From NCBI RefSeq assembly GCF_000764305.2, contig NW_025947191.1, forward strand, positions 62,001 through 126,000: a DNA stretch of 64,000 bases, in the 5' to 3' direction. Shown in pieces: positions 52,201 through 61,200 of this stretch (positions within the stretch are counted from its first letter, which is position 1; the number at the start of each line of letters is the position of its first letter). The stretch comes from Hyalella azteca (lineage: Eukaryota; Arthropoda; Malacostraca; Amphipoda; Hyalellidae). The notes under the pieces are model-generated. The model ran no database searches and was not told the origin of the DNA. It saw only the letters and a list, made by a program, of their open reading frames with translations. The translations under genes were made by a program, and so were the position numbers.

Positions 52201-55200
52201 TCTGATCTCGCCAACGAGAGCACTCGTGAACTGCTGGATAGAGAGAGAGCAGGCAATAAGTCCAGCAGCTATCTCAATCAATCGTCAGTTATGGAAAGAT
52301 CGGGTTCCAAAGGCCGGATCCCTTGTGAATCAAGTCACGAAAAGTTCAAGAATCGGCAACAGGCCATGGGCCTATGTCTTCAACGCCGACACTTCTATTC
52401 TATTCTATTCTATTCTATTATAACTTTCATTTAAGAATTTTGCATCATGTTGTTCATCTATTTTTACGCTTTGCTCTGCCCTATGCATTATTGATGTATA
52501 TATATTTAGTGTCTTAACATGCTAATGAGTTTTTGCGAGAAATAGTTGTACTAGAATGTAGAATAATGTTCATAAATATGTTATTGCTTACTATTGAGAG
52601 TATGGATGATGCATAGAGCATAAAGCCAGTAGCATATATCACACTCTAAGCTGTGTTTCGGCCAAATCATTTTTTTGTATAACTTATGTAATTGTGCCAA
52701 AAAAATTCAAATAAACGTTTAATTGCGTGGACAGAACTTTTTAGTTATCCCTGAAAGAAAATAAAATGAGCCTGAAGAGAGCAGGTTTTGGGCAGCGTAT
52801 GATGCGTGGAGGCAGTAAGTGAGCCGGAGCCCGGCAGGAGTGATTCGTTGCAGCCGAGCGCCAGCGCCCAAATAAGGCCTTACGCTGACCATTTTGAACC
52901 CCTTAATAGGTAGACGTTCCTGCTAGTTTTCTACTATACCCATTCTTCTATCATGCTCTTGGTTGGGCGCCAGTCCGGCTAATACTGCTTTTAATTTTGA
53001 CAGGGCAGTAGGGAAAAAACATTAAACAACGTTTCTATTGTCACACATGGGAACCACATCAGTATATTGCTTGTACATAAACTTTTTAATTTGGATAAAC
53101 ACCAGGTGCGATGGAATGCCATTTTGTGAAAAAATGCAGCGCAAGGCTTGGAAAGTAGGTCAAATGCGGAAGCCAATGTTTATCAATGTTTGGATCCCAT
53201 TTGTTTTGAAACGAAAAGAACAAAATCTAAAAAAGTTGTGGCTTAATGCGTGTAAATGTGGATTTTCTAAAAAAGCGTTTGGAAACGGCCATTAGATTTG
53301 ATAACTTTGCAATCAAGGAAAGACAAACTATTGTTTGATTAAAGCTCCATGGTGAATATGATAGACTATGTTTGAGATTAAAATAGTCGAAGAAAATGCC
53401 CCCATGAGAGGGATGCTTATAAATAAAAAATGTATCATCAACATATCGGTTATATAAAATTGGTTTAAAATCTACGGGATAAGAAGACAAACGGCCAACC
53501 AAGTACCCTCGTGAAAACACATGAAAATATTGACAAAGGTAGGGCCGAGTGGAAGCCCCATGCCCAAACCGTCAATCTGTCCGTATAAAACTTGCCAGCA
53601 AATATGAAAATTGAGTTTAGCATAGATAATTCAAGTATAGATTTGTTAAAATTGCGGTTAAAACTCATGACAAGGTCATTGACATCTTTAAACAATGAAT
53701 TGACGCATATATCAATGGTTTCAGCAAAAGGTATTTCAGTAAATAAATTTTCTACATCAAAGGAAGCCATATAGTCAATTCCTGGACATTGTAAAGACTC
53801 TTCAGGCGATCTACGAACATGTAAGTCTTGTCCACAGTATGTTGGTCGGTCGTATGACAGTTCATAAGCGGAATCAAACTTTTGAAATTTTGAGACTAGG
53901 AGTATTATAAGCAACAAAAATTGGGCGGAATCGAAATTTCACATCGAAATCTGGTTTATGAATTCTGAGCAAACCATACAAAATACCGGGGCCTGAGCCA
54001 CAGACAAGAAATTTAAAGTAAGTTTCAAATGATAGTGCAGCGGAATCTTTACGTTTTCGTAGTAAATTATTAGTTTTGCCCTCCACCTTCAAAACTAGTT
54101 TAGCGATTGGTTCAGTAATTTCTTTAAATTTAGAAGGGTCGGTGACAAGATTAGTAAGGCTACTGTTATAACGATTACGATAACTAATACTACTCATTTG
54201 CCCTTATCTGGCTTACAAATGATAAAATCCTTATTTTTGGCTAAGTCTCTCAATAAATGGATGTCAAGCACCTGAAAAACATGAGAAAATTTTAAGCCGT
54301 TAAAATGACGGGAAGCAAAACTTTACCAATTGCCAGGAAACTAATGATGGTTTGTAATGGAAACATTTTTATGCTAAGAGCAAGTATTTCAAAAGCCAAA
54401 AAAAACTAACAGTATGAAAATCTAATTTAAAAGCAGGCAAACAAAAATCAAGTCCAAGTACTTGATTAGAGGTTCCTGGCTGTATGAATTATAACTTAAA
54501 ACGACTTTTTAGGGTTACACGGATGAATTTCATTATGACTACCTAGGGTATAAAGTTTCTTCTGATGGGCCTGGCGGATAGTTTTATTGAATGCTCTAGT
54601 TAGACGTATGGGATGTTGATGGATAGCAAATGCATCGAAAATGGAAAATACATGTCCAATTTAAGCTTCACCTACGGTGACCAAGTCGGTTAAATCTCTA
54701 AAGGCCTTCTTCTTAGAAGATAATTCCCTGGAAAGAAGCTTGCTCTACCATGACTTGTAAATTAGGATGTGTGAAGGCAGCGTTTGTAAAGTCAACACCT
54801 CAGAAACTTAGAAATTGCACCGAAAACTTTGCATTTTACTATAAGGTTAATGTCCAAAGAACTCTTTGCAGCTTTTCGGAGTAGGTCATCTTGATTTTAA
54901 ACCAACATTCTATTACCGATATGTTGATGATACTTTTTTTATTTATAAGCATCCCTCTCATGTTGGCCTCTTCTTTGACTATCTTAATCTCCAACATAAG
55001 TCTATCGAATTTACAATAGAGCTTGAATCAAACAATAGTTTGTCTTTCCTTGACTGCAAAGTTACCAAATCTGATGGCAGTTTCCAAACTTCAGTTTTTA
55101 GAAAAATCGACATTCACTGGCTTAATCACTAGCCTTTTTAGCTTGTGTTTATTTCGTTTCAAATTGCATGGGATCCAAACATTGATAAACCGTAGCTTCC

Positions 55201-58200
55201 GCATTTGCTCTACTTTCCTAGCCATGTTCTCAGAAATTTGAATTTTTGCACATTATTTTTCGCAAAATGGCTTTCCATCGCACCTGGTGTTTACCCAAAT
55301 TAACAAGTTTATGTCCAAGCAATACACTGATGTCGTTCTCAAGTGTGACAATAAGAACGTTGTTTACTGTTTTTTCCTACTTTGGCCCCGCATCTGAGAG
55401 TATGTCATGGGAATAAGAGGCTTTATTCGCAAAATACCTTCCGGATGTAAATCTTCATGTGTTGTTGGTTAACAAATTTAGAATTGCTCTTTTTCCAGCT
55501 ATAAGGATACCCTTCCTGTTATTCTTTATTATACAGATAGTTTACAAATATAGTTGTGCGTAGTGCGCATCTGCGTATGCGGAATGACGTCACGCAATTT
55601 CTATACTAGGCTGGCTGAGGATTTATGGAACTGTGAAGCTACTTGCACATCCTCCTCATTCTGCTGTACGTGTTCATTTCGAGAAGTGCAGCACCTATGT
55701 ATCTGATAGTAATTTTAAAGTTCTAACTTCCACATCCAGTGTTACTGATCTACAAATTTTAGAATCCCTGTATATATTCAAACAGAAGCCTAGTCTGAAT
55801 GCCGCTTGTAGCTTTTTTCTCTTGGTATAATGAATAGATAGGACCGTTTACTAGCGTTCATTTCATGTCTCATTTACTTGTTTCCGTCTTAATACCTGAC
55901 AGTTAATTTTCTTTACTACTTGATTGCATTTGTGTTTCTAGGTCTGAAATTCTTCTGAACTGAACTTTGTGTTATGAACTGGCACTGGAGCTGGGGCCAT
56001 ACTTTCAAAACTCGCTAAGTGAACGTAAGTACTTGTGCTCTATTTTCTTGTCTGTGATTGGTGGATTTTGCTTGAAAGGCCGTCAATGAACGTAAGTACT
56101 TACGCTCTATTTTCTTGTCTGTGATTGGTGGATTTTGCTTGAAAGGCCGTCAATGATTGGCTGATGAACTTACGATCTCTTAACTTTTTTTGAAAGTATA
56201 GGCCCTGGACTCCAAAACATTTTCTCTTATAAATAAATGGTGAATTTTTGGGTAATGCATTTGCTTCTAAATTGCTGGTTAACATGCGATCTAAGCAAAC
56301 AAGTGACTTTAATAGCTGAACTAACATATGGGTCATATCGCGCACCCTGGTCTAGGTACTTTTATTATCTGACCGCAATATTTCATAATGTATCATGTGC
56401 CCCAAACGAGAAAAAAATGTGTGTGAGAACTCAATCAATATTCAACTATTTTGGGAAGTGGGGTTACAGATAAAATTAATTTACTTGTTCACCTAGTGAA
56501 ATGAATTTGTTTGACTCGTATTAAATAAACACGCAATAATATCAATCAAATTTGAAAAAATAATAAACATGAAACACAAGTACACATAAAAGCAAAGTAA
56601 TGTCATTACATAGTAGTTTTCTACCATTAGTCCGATATAATCATACATGAGCGACAATCGCAAAGAGTGTTAACCATCATTCCAGTACATGAATGATATC
56701 ATTATCTGTCTGAACATCATTCGAGTACAAGGAAACACAGCAGGAGCTTTGAGAACAGTCCACAAACGGAGCTTGAAGTATAAAAAAGCATCCAGTCATC
56801 AGTTGAAGCTCTGGCTTCCTTGGGTTCGTTTCTTAGTGCAAAAGTTATCTTTTCCAAATTCTCGGGAAACAACAACAATGTATTATCTTTTCAAACAAGT
56901 AATAATAATTTGGAAAATGACACTGAAAAAAAGTCCTAGAACATATTTTATAAAAGAAGGTAATGCTTTTTAATCCAACTGGTGGCCGAAAACACCAGAC
57001 AGGGTTCGTGGTCTTCCAATGCTCAGTGTGGTGAAATTCAGGGATAGACTTGCTACTTGAGACCCTATAGCCAGTACAACATACGCTATCTTGGAAACAG
57101 CTCCGCTCAACCACAGCAAAACTGTACATAAGAACCAATCCCTAGGAATTATAAACCTTGACATGCACAAATATTCTGGAAACTTGATACGAATATTACG
57201 TAACCAACGTTAACTTTTTTCTTCTTATAAATCTATAAACAGTGATTTCAGTGGCTAACAATATTCGATCCAATAATTCCGCTTGCCAATAATATATAAT
57301 AATATAAATAATATAAAATAATATATAATATAATATTAATAATTCCGCTTGCCTTATCCAATCCGCTTGCGACCGCTGCTTGCGGTCGCCAACTCAAAAC
57401 CCAGCTGAACATGGAACGACGATTTTCAGCCAGTTGACGGTTTTCAGATATGGGTTGCCTGTCACCGGAATTCTTGGTAACGACTGAACGAAGAGCGCGG
57501 CCTAAGTCTCTGATCCACAGTTTCGATTCGATGTCTTCTAAATCAAATTCACATCATTAGACAGTAGGCTTACTAAATAATGTGAAATTATATTTTATAC
57601 AGTTTTCGACATATTGGGTGAAGGACATCTCTGGCAACGCCAAGGAGGCAGTCCCCATAAAGAATCTCTATGACTATTACTTCGAATACTTTAAGGAGAC
57701 AGCCTACGGCATGCCCCCTACATCAAAGATGGTACGCAGTCCATATGCTCATACTAGCATAATTGCCAGGAACACTGAGAACAGCGGTTAGGTAACTTGT
57801 GCAATCAGTGTTATTGGTAGAAATACAGTATTATTCTTACCTGATCTGTTATTTGATTTTAAGCAGCCTAAATCAGCGCAGCTGTGAGTCGTTTCATTAA
57901 GTGAGCAAGATTTCTGACATAAATTTACAATAAACTTTTGAATAATATCATTTTTGGAATTTATCAGTTTACATTTATCTAATCGTTAGCCTGATTTCTA
58001 CGGATTATATTTTCATTACTAGTGGCTGCATTACTTAAGGTTATTGATTGACACAGATAACTTCTCCACCAGGGCCTGAGAATATCAAGCCGGCTTTTCA
58101 TAAATGCAGTGAACATGACAAAAGACGCCAACTGGGCGATGTTCCTGCAGGCAGAGGACGCCAGGAACATCCCGACCTCCAACGTCGTCGAGCAGCTCGA

Positions 58201-61200
58201 GTACATGAAGAACGGCTTCCCTACACGCCAGGCGGTAAGTGGAGTACTTCACCGCAGACTGAAGGCATGACTTGAAATCCAGAGTTGCCTAAAGCCAGAA
58301 AAAAAAACACATTTCATAAAGACCTATAAACAATGCTCCATAAGACCAAAGACAACAGATTGCGATGAAAAATATGTTCGATATTATTAACGTTCCAAGA
58401 TCACCTAATCTCACTGCGACAGATCCCAGCCTCACCATTGACATTATGTACATAGATTTACTCTCTACCCGGTTAAAATTCTAAGCAGAGTGTAAGCCGT
58501 GCGGTAACTAAACATGAATAAGCAAGAAACTCTCAGGTTTAGGGCCATTATATCTCTTTTAGAGGGCTCAAAAGGGTCGGGCCAAGAACTTAATTTGTTG
58601 CCGTAATTTGGCTTCGATGAGTCAATCTTGCTCTATACCGTCTTATTTAATGCTTTTGAGACACAGATCCAGCCTTTTATAAACATTCAGAATATAATAG
58701 AAATCACCAACGATGCAAAATTGGGGTAACACATCCGAGATTAGAGGGTTACACTAATGAGAATTATCAGTGACACAGCTGTTATGGGACTAACGAGGCA
58801 CCACAAAATAGCCGCCTAAATCTAAACGCTCAGGCACCAAACGCAAAGAAATCAGCTAACTTACCTCACTGTGACTTAATCCCTCCAAAACCTAGCCTTA
58901 CGGTGACTCATCTTAGAGTCACTAAACTCAATCGCGGGATGATCGTACATGTCCCGTTCAACTCATTGACATTATCTATCGGAAATACCATAAATTCTAA
59001 AATTATCCAGCCCTCGTGGGCTCATTAAAAACAAGAGCGCTTAACCCAGCAGCAATCCTTATGCACTCAGTGGCATTATCGTTCTTTTTTCAAACCCTAG
59101 AGTTATCCAACAAGGACTCAGCTTTGCAGTAGCCTGGCCACACGATGACTTAGCACATTGAGGGGCTAGAGCAGTGGTTCCCAAACTTTTTCAGGCTGGC
59201 GCCCCCTATGGCTCCCTAGTGAACTTCTAGCGCCCCCCACAGACACATATAAAAACATACGCCTCTTTCTTGAAATTTAGTACGCTACAATTTTAATAGA
59301 TAAATGTTAAACACAAATGTGTATTTCACAAATAGAACCCCATTTTGTGAAGCAAAATGTTTTTAAGCTGTTTTTAGCTGTTTCAGCACTAGAAACCTAG
59401 GACGTCTCGGGCAAATTCACGGCCGGGTGTCGTGGCCAGTCGCACGACCAATCTCCAAATTCAATTATCAAGTAATATCTCCCAAACTAATGAACGCAGC
59501 TCAAGAAAACTTGGAACATATATTCATCGGAAGCTAACGTTGAATTTTTAGCTCGTAAAAATTTTCAGATTTCACTTTCATTCGTGAGTTATATTGCGAT
59601 AAAGGCCGAAATTCGCAGTGATCAAAGAATTTCTTCCAAACTACTGAACAGATTTGAACGAAATTTTGAATATACTTTAATAACTACCAAGCGTTGATTT
59701 TTTTTTTTTTGGCTTTCAAAATTTTCGATTTTACCTTCGTTTGCGAGTTTTTTTTTTCATTTCACAGTCATTCTTGATTTCACACTTCCTTATATTCGAC
59801 CCGTATCGCCGGATAATTTGTCGCTTAAATTCGCGGCCATCAAGAAATTTCTTCTAAACTATTCAGAACAGATTTCAACGAAACTTTGTATATAAATGCC
59901 TAACCTTTCGACGGTGATGTTTAGCTCGCGACAATTTTTCTATTTTGCTTTCGTTCGCGAGTTATACAGATATAGGAGGAACGACCGGCTTTTCTACCGG
60001 CCAGTTTAACCAAGAGCCGTTTACGTATATCCGTATACGTATAGCCGTATAACTCGCAAACGAAGGCAAAAGGAAAAAATTGTAGCGAGCTAAACATCAC
60101 CCTTGCTGAGGTTAGGTATTTAAATACTAAGTTTCGTTCAAATCCATTCAGTAATTGGGGAAGGAATTTCTTGATTACTGCGAATTTAAGCACGTATTGC
60201 TGTTTAAATCATGAATGAAGGTGAAATGGAAAAAAACTCGCGAACAAAGGCACAATCGTATAAATTTTCATTAGCCTTTTCATTTCATTAACGTTCGGTA
60301 GTTACGACTGTAAATTCAAAATTTCGTTAGAATCTGCTCAATAGTTTGGAAAAAAAATTTCTTGATTACCCGGTAATGTGAATTTCGGCCCGTATTGCCA
60401 TATAACTATGGCAAAAACAAATGAAGGCAAAATTTAAAAAAATTCATGAGCTTAACATTACCGTTAGGTCCTAATGAATACGTGTGCCAAGTTTCATCGA
60501 GTTCATTAGTTTGAGAGATATTACTTGAACATTGAATTGGAAATTGGCCGGCTGGCCGCGAGTCCGGCCGTTAATTTGTCCGAGACGTGAACCCAAGAGT
60601 TGTTAAAAAAGCAGATCTGGGTGAAAAAACATCGCTGGGTGTCATGATGTGCTGCACGTGTTGTGTACAAATCGCCAAACAAACGTTCGAACTTCTGACT
60701 TCGACATAGGACTACCGCCCCCCTATCGCGGGGCGATAGGGGGCGCCCCAAACGCCCTCTTCTTCCTTACCGCCCCCCAAAATTTTTCCACCGCCCCTAG
60801 GGGGGCGCTATCGCCCACTTTTGGAACCACTGGGCTAGAGTATGTAAGAGTTAACACACGCAGTCTACAAAAGTAACACGAGTGATAATCATCAAAATCA
60901 TATTACAATCATTTCACCGTATGCCCTAAAAAAAGAACTAAGCGCAACCTAATTTCTATAATCCAAAATAACATGGTCACATAGGATGAGGTTGCCTGAA
61001 TCATTAAAATGAAACCATATTGTTTCTAAGCTCATGTTGTCGACGGCACAATTGCGGGTGAGGTCAACCCTAAAAGACCTACTTGCTTCTCTCAGGCAAC
61101 TAAATTATAAGCGTAAATGCCATGAATAATAATAAATGAAGATTGCAGATTATATTAATAATCAGAATGCAAGATTCAGGTAATGTACAACGTAATAAAA

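Larger units (their letters stand above)
45388..53000. repeat. Segmental duplication, copy B, with later insertions
   Basis: Collinear with 1-4440. It is enlarged by a hAT element (48030-50049) and a LINE-derived insertion (about 51299-52432), both absent from copy A, whose matching sites are uninterrupted. It also has a short local tandem duplication (45661-45736). It ends at about 53000, where Penelope-like sequence begins. Confidence 0.85.

Noticed and set aside
56689..57170. Overlapping open stretches of 94 to 97 codons before gene 2 exon 12
   Set aside because: Neither strand shows a recognisable domain or a phase-compatible exon, and composition is unlike the gene 2 exons.
60649..60876. 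Short open stretches at the right ends of the hAT elements
   Set aside because: They lie in the C-rich terminal repeats of the elements and have no protein-like content.
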